A stretch of DNA of 42,563 nt from NCBI GenBank assembly GCA_027061805.1, contig JAMOWA010000068.1:195660-238222 (forward strand), written 5' to 3'. Shown here piece after piece: positions 16,068 through 24,540 of this stretch. Each line of letters begins with the position of its first letter. The stretch's first letter is position 1. The notes beneath the pieces are model-generated. The model saw only the letters and a list, made by a program, of their open reading frames with translations. It searched no databases and was not told the DNA's origin. Source of the stretch: Thermoanaerobaculia bacterium (GTDB lineage: Bacteria > Acidobacteriota > Thermoanaerobaculia > Thermoanaerobaculales > Sulfomarinibacteraceae). Made by a program: the position numbers and the translations under genes.

Positions 16068-17762
16068 TCAGGCGCCGAGGGGATCGTCCAGCGTGTTGAG
16101 GAGATCCTCGCGGGCCGCACCGGCCTTGCGTGCGACGGCCAGACCCCAGCGGAGGTCGGCGAGGCCGCCGGTGGCGTGGGCGTCCGGGTCGATCACGAGC
16201 TTCACACCGAGCTCCAGCGCCCTCCTGGCGTTCCTCCAGTCCAGGTCGAGCCGGTGGGGATTGGCGTTGATCTCCACCGCCACGCCGTGCTCGGCACAGG
16301 CCTGCAGGACGGCCTCCAGGTCCAGGGCGTAGCCCGGCCGGGCCAGGAGGAGCCTCCCCGTGGGGTGACCCAGGACCCGGCAGCGGGGATCCCTGACCGC
16401 GGCGAGGATCCGCCGGGTCTGGGCCTCCCGGTCCAGGTGGAAGGCCGAGTGGACCGAGGCCACCACGTGGTCGAGGCACTCCCCGCAGCCCTCCGGAACG
16501 TCCAGCGTGCCGTCGGGCAGGATATCGGCCTCGAGACCCGAGAACACCCTGAGCCGGCGGCCCTCTCCACCCGCGTTCCAGGCCGCGATCCGCGCCGCCT
16601 GGCTCCCCAGGCGCTCCGCGTCGAGGCCGTTGGCGTAGTGGGCGGCCGGGGAGTGGTCGGCGATCCCCAGCCAGGACCATCCGAGCTCCAGGGCCGCACG
16701 GGCCATCTCCTCCACGGTGGCCGTGCCGTCGGAGTCGGAGGTGTGGTTGTGGAGCGCGCCCCGGATATCCTCCGCGGTCACGAGTTCGGGAAGCGCCCCG
16801 GCTGCGGCCCGCTCCAGCTCCCCCTCGCCCTCCCGGAGCTCCGGCGGGACCCACTGGAGGCCAAGCCGGTCGTAGATCCCCTCCTCGTCCTCCCCCGCCA
16901 CCCGCTCGTCCCCCGAGAACAGACCGTCCGCAGCGAGCCGGAGCCCCCCGGAGACCGCCCGCTGCTCGAGCGCCTCCAGGTGGGCCCCGCTGCCCGTGGC
17001 GGCCACCAGGGCCGCCCCCGCAGCGGAGGGCGGCGCCACGGTGACCCGGACCGGGAGACCGCCCTCCGTCCGGCCCTCCCACAGGGCGCCCCCGGCCGGC
17101 ACCGGCTTCAGGCCACACCCCTCGAGTACCGCCCCGGCCGTCCCCTCACCCACCACCACGAGTTCCAGGAACCCCACCGTCTCGGAGCCCCGGCGCAGCT
17201 CGCCGGCGACCATCACCCGGTCCACCCCGCCCCCCGCCCCGAGCTCCCGGGCCAGCCCCTCGGCCTCCGACCACGCCTCGTCCACCAGCCACCGCTCCCG
17301 CGCCCGCAGCAGGAACCGGACGGCCTCGAGCACGCTGGCCTGGGAGGCCGGCCCGAAGCCGGGAAGCTCCACGAGGCGGTTCTCCAGGCAGGCGTACTCG
17401 AGCTCTCCCGGGCTCTGGATGCCCAGCTCCCGCCAGAGCGCCCTCACCCGCTTGGGCCCCAGTCCCCGGACCCGGAGGAGCTCCCGGACGCCCTCCGGCG
17501 TCCTGTCCATCAGGTCCTGGAGCAGGGCCGGCGTCCTCCCCTCCACGAGCTCGCGGAGGAAGGCCGCGGTCCCCCTGCCCACGCCCTTCACCTCGAGGAT
17601 CCGCCCCGAGGTCACCAGCTCCTCCAGGTCCCCCTCCAGGCGCTCGACGGATCGCGCCGCGTTGGCGAAGGCCCGCACCCGGTGAGGGTTCTCCCCGTGG
17701 AGCTCGAGCAGCGCGGCAACGGTCCTGAGTGCCCGCGCAGCGTCCTTCCTGTCCATGGTCAT
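16068..17762 (-). CDS. Family-X DNA polymerase-like / PHP phosphoesterase protein with degenerate polymerase site
   Basis: 564 residues with the PolX architecture. An 8-kDa-like domain with helix-hairpin-helix motifs (ILEVKGVGRGTAAFLREL, about 55-72; LLRVRGLGPKRVRALW, 95-110) is followed by the fingers/palm and a C-terminal PHP domain (about 333-564). In the palm the usual RRG-x-ET-x-G-D-x-D reads RRGSETVGFLELVV (191-203), so both metal-binding Asp are replaced (F198, E200). The third Asp, expected in V-D-L-R, is R239. PHP metal ligands look intact: H338 and H340 (LHNH), D345, D369-H370 (ADHS), E411, H438 (SVHS), H466 (GHPTGR), and D527/H529 (DPDAH). A DNA-binding PHP 3'-5' exonuclease or AP-site enzyme without synthesis is inferred. 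ATG 17762 lies three bases after GGAGGT; ATG 17756 is nine bases after it and may be the real start. Confidence 0.88.
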   Translation of the reverse strand: MTMDRKDAARALRTVAALLELHGENPHRVRAFANAARSVERLEGDLEELVTSGRILEVKGVGRGTAAFLRELVEGRTPALLQDLMDRTPEGVRELLRVRGLGPKRVRALWRELGIQSPGELEYACLENRLVELPGFGPASQASVLEAVRFLLRARERWLVDEAWSEAEGLARELGAGGGVDRVMVAGELRRGSETVGFLELVVVGEGTAGAVLEGCGLKPVPAGGALWEGRTEGGLPVRVTVAPPSAAGAALVAATGSGAHLEALEQRAVSGGLRLAADGLFSGDERVAGEDEEGIYDRLGLQWVPPELREGEGELERAAAGALPELVTAEDIRGALHNHTSDSDGTATVEEMARAALELGWSWLGIADHSPAAHYANGLDAERLGSQAARIAAWNAGGEGRRLRVFSGLEADILPDGTLDVPEGCGECLDHVVASVHSAFHLDREAQTRRILAAVRDPRCRVLGHPTGRLLLARPGYALDLEAVLQACAEHGVAVEINANPHRLDLDWRNARRALELGVKLVIDPDAHATGGLADLRWGLAVARKAGAAREDLLNTLDDPLGA

Positions 17763-17813
17763 GGGACCTCCCGGGCCCGGCCGCCACGAGCCGGCGCCGG
17801 GCCCCCTTCATGG

Positions 17814-17819
17814 TATAGT
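17814..17819 (+). promoter_or_regulatory. -10 box TATAGT of the HD-GYP gene (short-leader or leaderless)
   Basis: TATAGT, twelve bases, then ATG 17832. The predicted 5' leader is only about five bases and no Shine-Dalgarno is present. Confidence 0.5.
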
Positions 17820-17831
17820 CAACCTTGCTCA

Positions 17832-19556
17832 ATGGGACTGTTCAGCCGCTTCCGATCGAGCCTCACCTACCCGATTGTCGGCACCCTCGTCCTGGTGACG
17901 GTGGTTCCGGTGGTGGTGGTGGGGTGGCTCCTGGCCGCCAGCAACCGCGATCACCTGACGACCATGGAGAAGCAGTACCTGACCCGGCAGGCCGTGAGCC
18001 TCGCCAACGAGGTCTCCCTCTTCTTCGAGCGGCACCGCTCCCAGCTGGAGAGCACGGCCCATGCCCTGGGTGCGGGCAGGCCGCTCAACGAGGAGGCCTA
18101 CGCCAAGCTCGTGGCCCAGGTGGCCGGCCAGGATTCGGCCTTCCTCGAGATCCAGGCGTCGGACACGAAGGGAGCCGGCGGATTCGCCCGGAACCGTGAC
18201 CTCCAGCCCTCCGTGAGCGAGGCCCTGGAGCGCCTGGCCGCGAGGATCCGGGAACGCGTCCTCGAGGGCGAGGAGGTGGAGGACCTCCACGAGCGGATCG
18301 ACGGCCTGGACAGCGGTGTGGCGGTCTTCGGCTTTCCCCTGCGCTCGGAGAAGGGCCGGGTCTGGGGGACGCTGCTCGGGATCCTCGACCTGGGGCCCCT
18401 GGAGGACCGCCTGCGGGACAAGGCCCTGGCCGGCCTTCTCATCACGGTGGTGGACTCCGAGGGCAGGCCCGTGATGGCATCCAGGCCGGACCTCATGACG
18501 GACTCCCCCGCCAACTCCCCCCTGGTGCGGGACTTCCTCCGGGCTCCACTCCGGCTCACCAGGATCTACAGGCACGCCACGACGGGTGACGGTCCCGAGG
18601 TGCTCGGCTCCATCGTCCCCGTGGAACGGCCTCCCTGGGGTGTGCTGGTGGAGCGGCCCACCACCGAGGCCTTCGCCACGGTCCGGGCCATGCAGCGCCG
18701 GACGATCCTCGCGTCGCTGGTGGCAGCGACGCTGGCACTGGGTCTCGGCCTCCTGGTGAGCCGCCGCCTCATTGGCCCCCTCCAGACGCTCACGGCGGTC
18801 ACCTCCGAGCTGGCCGAGGGCAACCTCGCCGTCCGGGCCGAGATCCCCGGGCACAACGAGCTTGCCCGGCTCGCCGAGAACTTCAACAACATGGCCGGGA
18901 GCATCGAGGCACTGGTCCGGAAGCTCCGGCAGGCCCTGCGGCAGAACCAGGAGCTCTTCCTGGAAACCATCCGGACACTCGCCGCGGCCATCGACGCCAA
19001 GGACCCCTACACCAGGGGTCACTCGGAACGCGTGAGCTCGTACTCCATGGCGATCGCGAAGCACCTGGGACTCTCCTCCGAGGAGGTGTTCCGGGTCCGT
19101 ACGGCGGCCATCCTCCACGACGTGGGCAAGCTCGGAATCCGGGACGAGATCCTCCTCAAGCCCTGCGGGCTCGACGAGGAGGAGTTCGCCGTCATGAAGC
19201 TGCACCCCGAGATCGGGTCCCAGATCATGGCCCCCATCCGGGCGCTCAAGGACATCATCCCGGGGATCCGGAACCACCACGAGACGTGGGACGGCAAGGG
19301 ATACCCGGACGGACTCCAGGGCGAGGAGATCCCCCTGGTGGCCCGGATCATCGGCGTGGCCGACACCTTCGACGCCATGACCACCAACCGCCCCTATCAG
19401 AAGGCCATGAGCCTCGAGTACGTCATGGCCAGGCTCCGGACCCTGGCGGGAAGCCGGTTCGACCCACGGGTGATCGACGCCCTGTCCAGGGCGGTCACCG
19501 CCGGGGACATCACCCCGCCCGTCCAGGAAACACCCGTGCAGCAGGAGGCACCATGA
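17832..19556 (+). CDS. Membrane HD-GYP cyclic-di-GMP phosphodiesterase with HAMP domain
   Basis: 574 residues. It has an N-terminal helix (YPIVGTLVLVTVVPVVVVGW), a periplasmic sensory region (about 40-280), a second helix (ILASLVAATLALGLGLLV) and HAMP (RRLIGPLQTLTAVTSELAEG and onward). The HD-GYP domain then has His429-Asp430 in AILHDVGKLGI, HPEIGSQIM, NHHETWDGKGYPDGL and ADTFDAMTTNRPY, all canonical for metal-dependent c-di-GMP hydrolysis. It probably lowers c-di-GMP in response to a periplasmic cue. ATG 17832 has no ribosome-binding site but follows TATAGT closely. Its stop overlaps the start of the TPR lipoprotein (ATGA). Confidence 0.93.
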   Translation: MGLFSRFRSSLTYPIVGTLVLVTVVPVVVVGWLLAASNRDHLTTMEKQYLTRQAVSLANEVSLFFERHRSQLESTAHALGAGRPLNEEAYAKLVAQVAGQDSAFLEIQASDTKGAGGFARNRDLQPSVSEALERLAARIRERVLEGEEVEDLHERIDGLDSGVAVFGFPLRSEKGRVWGTLLGILDLGPLEDRLRDKALAGLLITVVDSEGRPVMASRPDLMTDSPANSPLVRDFLRAPLRLTRIYRHATTGDGPEVLGSIVPVERPPWGVLVERPTTEAFATVRAMQRRTILASLVAATLALGLGLLVSRRLIGPLQTLTAVTSELAEGNLAVRAEIPGHNELARLAENFNNMAGSIEALVRKLRQALRQNQELFLETIRTLAAAIDAKDPYTRGHSERVSSYSMAIAKHLGLSSEEVFRVRTAAILHDVGKLGIRDEILLKPCGLDEEEFAVMKLHPEIGSQIMAPIRALKDIIPGIRNHHETWDGKGYPDGLQGEEIPLVARIIGVADTFDAMTTNRPYQKAMSLEYVMARLRTLAGSRFDPRVIDALSRAVTAGDITPPVQETPVQQEAP

Positions 19557-20350
19557 AGCATCCAGCCTTCCTCGTTCTCGTCATCCCGGCACTGATGATC
19601 CAGGGCTGTTCGAGCTCCCGGCCGGAGGCGACGGCCCAGGAGGTCCGCGAGACGACCACCGACGAGGCGTCGGCCTCCAACCCCCTGTATCCGTTCACGC
19701 TGATGCGGCAGGGATCGGTCCTGCTCCAGCAGGGTCGCACCGAGGATGCCCTCGAGCTCTTCGAGGAGGCCGCCCGCCTCCAGCCCTCCAACGCCACGGT
19801 GTTCAACATGATCGGGCTGTGCAACCTGAAGATGGGAAAGTACCCGGAGGCCCTCGACGCCTTCAACACGGCCCTCCGGCTGATCCCCACCTTCTCCGAT
19901 GCACGCAACAACCGGGGTGCCACCTACCTGGCCATGGGCCAGTACCACCTGGCCGAGGTGGACTTCCTCGCGGTCCTGGGTGACAACACCTACCCCCACC
20001 ACTGGGACATCTACTACAACCTCGGCATGGTCTACCTCAGGCAGGATCGCCTGGCGGCGGCGGAGGAGAACTTCAACCGCGCCGCCACGGCTCCGAAGCC
20101 CGTCTACGAGGCCTTCCTGCGGCTGGCGGAGATCAACATGAGGAGGAACCGGACGGATGCGGCCATCCAGATCCTGGAGGAGGCCCGCCTCAAGTACCCC
20201 GACCGCCTGGAGGCGCCCCTCGAGCTCGGGAGGATCCTCCTCGGGGAGGGCCGCACCGAGGAGGCCAGGACCTACCTGGACGAGGTCATCCGTGCCGCGC
20301 CGGGATCCGACTTCGCCAGGCAGGCCAGGGAGCTTCTCGAGGGGAACTGA
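19553..20350 (+). CDS. TPR-repeat lipoprotein
   Basis: 265 residues. The lipobox MIQGCSSS gives lipidation at Cys19. From about residue 45 there are five to six tetratricopeptide repeats (for example GSVLLQQGRTEDALELFEEA, then FNMIGLCNLKMGKYPEALDA). The layout resembles PilF/PilW-type pilotins, but no pilus genes are nearby, so the role is protein-protein scaffolding at a membrane. GGAGG lies about five bases before ATG 19553. It is translationally coupled to the HD-GYP gene upstream (ATGA) and to the next gene downstream (TGATG). Confidence 0.85.
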   Translation: MKHPAFLVLVIPALMIQGCSSSRPEATAQEVRETTTDEASASNPLYPFTLMRQGSVLLQQGRTEDALELFEEAARLQPSNATVFNMIGLCNLKMGKYPEALDAFNTALRLIPTFSDARNNRGATYLAMGQYHLAEVDFLAVLGDNTYPHHWDIYYNLGMVYLRQDRLAAAEENFNRAATAPKPVYEAFLRLAEINMRRNRTDAAIQILEEARLKYPDRLEAPLELGRILLGEGRTEEARTYLDEVIRAAPGSDFARQARELLEGN

Positions 20351-20712
20351 TGCCGTTCAACTACCTGCTGACGAACCTCCTCGTGGACGTGCCCTCCGCC
20401 GTGGGGGCCATCTTCCTGGATGACGAGGGCGAGACCATCGAGTGCGTGACCCGGCACCGGGACCCCTACGAGATGAAGGTCGAGGGGGCCTACCATTCGA
20501 TCTTCAAGCGCAGGCTCCAGGATGCGGTGGCGGCCAGCGGGGGCGGCCGTCTCGAGGCCTACCGCATGGTGGGGCGGCGGCTGACCTCGTTGACCGAGAC
20601 CCTTCCGGACGGCTACTATATTGTGCTCGTGATGGACCGGCGCGGTAGCGAGTCGGCGGCCCGGCACCATCTCAGGCGAGCGGCACGGGTCATCGCCCGC
20701 GAGCTCTCCTGA
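20350..20712 (+). CDS. Roadblock/LC7-like small protein
   Basis: 120 residues. An alternating beta-helix pattern (AVGAIFLDDEGETIECV, a long helix around HSIFKRRLQDAV, then YYIVLVMDRR and a C-terminal helix ARHHLRRAARVIARELS) matches the roadblock/LC7 fold of MglB-like GTPase partners. The assignment rests on pattern only. The start codon shares a base with the TPR gene stop (TGATG), so the two are probably made together. No small Ras-like GTPase is next to it; the neighbouring GTPase is FtsY. Confidence 0.6.
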   Translation: MPFNYLLTNLLVDVPSAVGAIFLDDEGETIECVTRHRDPYEMKVEGAYHSIFKRRLQDAVAASGGGRLEAYRMVGRRLTSLTETLPDGYYIVLVMDRRGSESAARHHLRRAARVIARELS

Positions 20713-20847
20713 GGAGCTCCCGGGGGACCCGGACGCCTCCGGGACGCCGGCGCGACGGCCGCCAGCCAGCCAGCCGGAGACGCTGCGAACAGACCCGGAC
20801 CGGCGGGGTTCCACCCACCGGCCCGGCACACGGACCACGGGGGTAGC

Positions 20848-21777
20848 ATGGCCCGAACCATCCTGGACAAGCTCAAGCGCGGCCTGTTCATGACGCACAC
20901 GGAATTCCTCGAGAAGGTGGGGGAGACGTTCAGGCGCACCGGCCCCGTGGAGCCGGTGTACCTGGATCAGCTGGAGGAGGCCCTCATCGCCGCCGACACG
21001 GGGGTGGAGCTGGCACTCCGCCTGGTGGACGAGCTGCGCTCCCGGGTCCGCTCGGGGAAGATCCAGACCGCGGAGGAGCTCCGTCCCGCGGTCAGGGAGC
21101 AGCTCCTCGGGCTGCTCCAGGAGACGGGTGCGGGTCCCGACACCCGGCCCGGCGGCCCGCCGCGGATCACACTCCTCGTGGGCGTCAACGGCACCGGCAA
21201 GACCACCACGGCCGCCAAGCTCGCCAAACGCAAGAAGGAGGCCGGGAAGTCCGTGCTGCTCGCCGCCGCCGACACCTTCCGGGCCGCAGCGGTGGACCAG
21301 CTGAAGGTCTGGGCGGACCGCATCGGCGTTCCGGTGATCCATCAGCACGAGGGGGCCGACCCGGCCGCCGTGGTCTTCGACGCCATCGCAGCCGCCCGGG
21401 CGCGGGGTATCGACGAGGTCCTGGTGGACACGGCCGGCCGGCTCCACACCCACGCCAACCTCATGAAGGAGCTGGAGAAGGTGCGGAAGGTCGCCGGCCG
21501 CGAGGTGCCGGGGGCCCCCCACGAGGTGCTCCTGGTGCTGGACGCCACCACGGGCTCCAACGGCATCGAGCAGGCCGAGCGCTTCGGCGCCACCGCCGGC
21601 GTGGACGGCGTGGTCCTCACCAAGCTCGACGGCACCGCCAAGGGCGGCGTGGTGCTCGCCATCGCCGACCGCCTCAAGCTGCCCGTGCGGTGGGTGGGCG
21701 TCGGGGAAGCCGTGGACGATCTCCTCCCCTTCTCGGCCGGGGAGTTCGTGGACGCGCTCCTGGAGACCGCCGGGTGA
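20848..21777 (+). CDS. ftsY: Signal recognition particle receptor FtsY
   Basis: 309 residues, an NG-domain SRP GTPase that docks ribosome-SRP complexes at the inner membrane for co-translational insertion. Seen are a helical N domain (LDQLEEALIAADTGVELALR), the P-loop GVNGTGKTTTAAKLA (112-126), the insertion-box motif AAADTFRAAAVDQL, DTAGRLHTHANLMKEL, TKLDGTAKGG and the C-terminal GVGEAVDDLLPFSA. The acidic A domain of E. coli FtsY is absent; a short basic N-terminus (MARTILDKLKRGLF) could be the membrane-binding helix. It follows the roadblock gene by 135 bases and precedes ribD by 28. Confidence 0.95.
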   Translation: MARTILDKLKRGLFMTHTEFLEKVGETFRRTGPVEPVYLDQLEEALIAADTGVELALRLVDELRSRVRSGKIQTAEELRPAVREQLLGLLQETGAGPDTRPGGPPRITLLVGVNGTGKTTTAAKLAKRKKEAGKSVLLAAADTFRAAAVDQLKVWADRIGVPVIHQHEGADPAAVVFDAIAAARARGIDEVLVDTAGRLHTHANLMKELEKVRKVAGREVPGAPHEVLLVLDATTGSNGIEQAERFGATAGVDGVVLTKLDGTAKGGVVLAIADRLKLPVRWVGVGEAVDDLLPFSAGEFVDALLETAG

Positions 21778-21805
21778 TTCCCGCCGGCACCCCGGTTCCC
21801 GCCCC

Positions 21806-22936
21806 ATGACCGGAGATCCCGACGCTCGCTGGATGCGGCACGCCCTCGCCCTGGCGGAGCGCGGCCGCCTCGGCGCCTCGCCCAACCCCATGGTCGGCGC
21901 CGTTGTCGTGAACGCATCCGGGGAGCTCGCCGGCGAGGGCTGGCACGCACGTCACGGCGGAGCCCACGCGGAGGTCATGGCGCTGGAGGCGGCGGGGCCC
22001 CGGAGCCGCGGCGGCACCCTCCACGTGACTCTCGAGCCCTGCAACCACCACGGCAAGACCCCTCCGTGCACCCAGGCCATTCTCGAGGCGGGCATCGCCC
22101 GGGTGGTGGTGGCCATGGAGGACCCGAACCCCGTGGCCGCCGGGGGGCTCGCCCGGCTGCGGGAGGCCGGGGTGGCGGTGTCCACGGGAGTCCTGGAGGA
22201 GGAGGCCCGCCGGTTGAACCGGCGCTGGCTCCGGTGGGCCTCGGAGGGCCGGCCCTGGGTCACGCTGAAGGCCGCCGTGAGCCTGGACGGCCGCATCGCC
22301 ACCCGGACCGGTGACTCCAAGTGGATCACCGGCGAGGCCGCCCGCACGGCCGGCCTCGAGCTCCGGGAGGAGCACGACGCCATCCTGGTGGGGGTGGGCA
22401 CGGTGCTGGCGGACGATCCGCGCCTCACGCGGCGCCTGGGCCTCAACCCCGGGGAGCGCTGGCTCCGCGTGGTGCTCGACACCACGCTCCGGACCCTTCC
22501 CCGGTCCAGGGTGGTGGTGGAGGATCCCGGCTCCACCCTGATCGTCCACACCGCCGCCGCTCCGTCCGAACGGGCCACGGCGCTCGAGGAGGCGGGTGCC
22601 CGCCTGCTGGAGGTGCCCGCCGGCGCCGGCGGAAGGCCCGACCTCCACCGCGTCATGGAGGCCCTCGCCGCCGAACCCGTGGCGGCCCTCCTGGTGGAGG
22701 GCGGGAGCTCCATCCACGGGGCCTTCGTGGACGCGGACCTGGTGGACGAGCTCCGGCTGTTCGTGGCGCCGCTGCTCATCGGGGGCCGGGACGCCCCCAC
22801 CGCCGTGGGTGGCGAGGGGTGCACGAGGCTGGTGGATGCGCGTACAATGGTGATCGAAACTGTGCACGACCACGGTCCCGACATCGAGATTCGCGCCGTG
22901 CGGCGCGAGGAGTCCCATGTTCACGGGTCTCGTTGA
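21806..22936 (+). CDS. ribD: Bifunctional riboflavin biosynthesis deaminase/reductase RibD
   Basis: 376 residues. The N-terminal cytidine-deaminase-type domain has zinc ligands His54 (HAEVMAL), Cys79 (LEPCNHHG) and Cys88 (TPPCTQA). The C-terminal reductase domain has VTLKAAVSLDGRIATRTGDS, ILVGVGTVLADDPRLT and VEGGSSIHGAF. It catalyses the second and third steps of riboflavin synthesis after GTP cyclohydrolase II. No Shine-Dalgarno is obvious before ATG 21806. The 3' end overlaps ribE by 20 bases. Confidence 0.96.
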   Translation: MTGDPDARWMRHALALAERGRLGASPNPMVGAVVVNASGELAGEGWHARHGGAHAEVMALEAAGPRSRGGTLHVTLEPCNHHGKTPPCTQAILEAGIARVVVAMEDPNPVAAGGLARLREAGVAVSTGVLEEEARRLNRRWLRWASEGRPWVTLKAAVSLDGRIATRTGDSKWITGEAARTAGLELREEHDAILVGVGTVLADDPRLTRRLGLNPGERWLRVVLDTTLRTLPRSRVVVEDPGSTLIVHTAAAPSERATALEEAGARLLEVPAGAGGRPDLHRVMEALAAEPVAALLVEGGSSIHGAFVDADLVDELRLFVAPLLIGGRDAPTAVGGEGCTRLVDARTMVIETVHDHGPDIEIRAVRREESHVHGSR

Positions 22937-23567
22937 GTGCAGGGGCACCGTGCGGCGGCTGGCCCGGTCCGGGGCCGGCGCGGTGCTGGAGCTCGAGGCC
23001 TCCTGGCCCGGCGGCGGTCACCCGGCCACCGGGGACAGCGTGGCCGTCAACGGTGCCTGCCTCACGGTGCTCGAGCCCGGACCGGCGGGTCTCACCGCCG
23101 ACCTCTCGCCCGAGACCCTGTCGCGCACCACGCTGGGGCGCCTCCGGGCCGGCGAGCCCGTCAACCTCGAGCGCTCGCTCCGGCTCGGTGACCGCCTGGG
23201 AGGACACCTGGTCCTGGGGCATGTGGACGCCGTGGTCCGGCTCGTCTCCACCCGGCCGGAGGGCTCCTTCGTGCGGTGGCGGGTCTCGCTCCCGCGGGAG
23301 CAGGCACCCGAGGTGGCGCCCAAGGGGAGCCTGGCCCTCCACGGCGTCTCCCTCACGGTGGCCACTCTCGGCGACGGCTGGTTCGAGGTGGCGCTGATCC
23401 CCGAGACCCTCCGCTCCACCGTGCTCGGGAGCCTCGCCACGGGAGCGGAGCTCCACCTGGAGACCGACGTGCTGGCCAAGTACGTCCGGCGTGCCGTGGG
23501 TGGTGACGGGGCCCCCGGGAGCCTTCTCGCGGAGTTCCTGGGAGGTGGGCTCGATGCGACGGATTGA
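22917..23567 (+). CDS. ribE: Riboflavin synthase alpha subunit
   Basis: 216 residues starting MFTGLVE, the family hallmark. There are two homologous barrels: GDSVAVNGACLTV in the first and GSLALHGVSLTVA in the second; GGHLVLGHVDAV and ETLRSTVLG are also conserved. It dismutates two 6,7-dimethyl-8-ribityllumazine molecules to riboflavin. The ribosome-binding site GAGGAG precedes ATG by about six bases inside the end of ribD. The usual ribBA and ribH partners do not follow. Confidence 0.96.
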   Translation: MFTGLVECRGTVRRLARSGAGAVLELEASWPGGGHPATGDSVAVNGACLTVLEPGPAGLTADLSPETLSRTTLGRLRAGEPVNLERSLRLGDRLGGHLVLGHVDAVVRLVSTRPEGSFVRWRVSLPREQAPEVAPKGSLALHGVSLTVATLGDGWFEVALIPETLRSTVLGSLATGAELHLETDVLAKYVRRAVGGDGAPGSLLAEFLGGGLDATD

Positions 23568-24540
23568 GCCCTCCTTCCCCGACCTGTTCTCCATCACCCA
23601 CGTGATGCGGCCGGGTTACCTTCCCGGAACCACGGTGACCCTCGACCCGATCCGGATGGGCATCGTGTGGGAGGACGCCCCCCGGCGCATCCTGCCGGGC
23701 CACGCCTCCATCCCCCGCCAGCCGGTACGGGCCATGGTGTTCGCGCGGGTGGCCGTCCGGCGGCAGGAGGTGCTCCACGCCCTCCTGGAGAACGGAAGCT
23801 CCGTGCTCCTGGTGCTGGACGACCCCGGCATCACCCCCTCGGACCTCGGACTGGGCCGGAAGACCGACGTCTCACGCCTCGTCCCCGTGCTCCCCGTCCT
23901 GCCCTCGCCGCTGTCCGACTCCGCGAGGCCGCCCCGGAGCTGGAAACGCCTTGGCTGGGGCGTGGTCCTGGGGCTCTTCCCCTTCCCCGGAGCCACGGCC
24001 GAGCTGGAGCGGCGCCTGGAGGTGCTGCACAGGGGCGGGGCCAGGTTCGCCGTCGCGGCGCCCCTGCTGCTCACCCCCAAGGACCGTCACCGCATCCTGG
24101 ACGGCTGCGACGGGACGGGCATCGAGGACCAGCTGGAGAACAGCCTCTTCCACGCCGATGTTGGCCGGGGGCTCCACGCCCTGGAGCGCCGTGCCGGCGT
24201 GGCCGTCCAGGCCCTGGGCATGGAGCCCGTGATCCCCTCGCTTGCCCCCGCCGGGTGTCACCCCAGGGCCGTCCACACCGCCGCCCTGCTCCGCATCTGG
24301 GCGCGCCGGCTCGACCAGTCCTACGAGGAGAGCTCCCTGGGCTGGCGCCTGCGGCGGGCCGCGGCTGCCCTGGAGCCCATCGGCCAGGACCCCGAGGTGC
24401 TCGCTGCGGAGAACAACCTCCGGATCATCCCGGGCTTCGACGAGTGGGTGGAGGAGTTCACGCGCGCCCTGTGGTACGGGGGCACGATCATCGAGGACGC
24501 CTGGAAACGCTGGACCAGGGCCGGGGGCAACGGCCGATGA
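23554..24540 (+). CDS. Uncharacterised protein in the rib-lipM operon
   Basis: 328 residues, soluble, with no signal peptide or membrane helix. I do not recognise the family. Notable stretches are GIVWEDAPRRILPGHASIPR, VVLGLFPFPGATAELERRLE, IEDQLENSLFHADVGRGLHAL and EFTRALWYGGTIIEDAWKRW. Alternating hydrophobic strands and helices suggest an alpha/beta fold. ATG 23554 has GGAGGTG eight bases upstream inside ribE (14-base overlap), and the stop overlaps the next start as ATGA, so it is translationally coupled on both sides. A role linked to flavin or lipoyl cofactor metabolism is a guess from position. Confidence 0.7.
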   Translation: MRRIEPSFPDLFSITHVMRPGYLPGTTVTLDPIRMGIVWEDAPRRILPGHASIPRQPVRAMVFARVAVRRQEVLHALLENGSSVLLVLDDPGITPSDLGLGRKTDVSRLVPVLPVLPSPLSDSARPPRSWKRLGWGVVLGLFPFPGATAELERRLEVLHRGGARFAVAAPLLLTPKDRHRILDGCDGTGIEDQLENSLFHADVGRGLHALERRAGVAVQALGMEPVIPSLAPAGCHPRAVHTAALLRIWARRLDQSYEESSLGWRLRRAAAALEPIGQDPEVLAAENNLRIIPGFDEWVEEFTRALWYGGTIIEDAWKRWTRAGGNGR

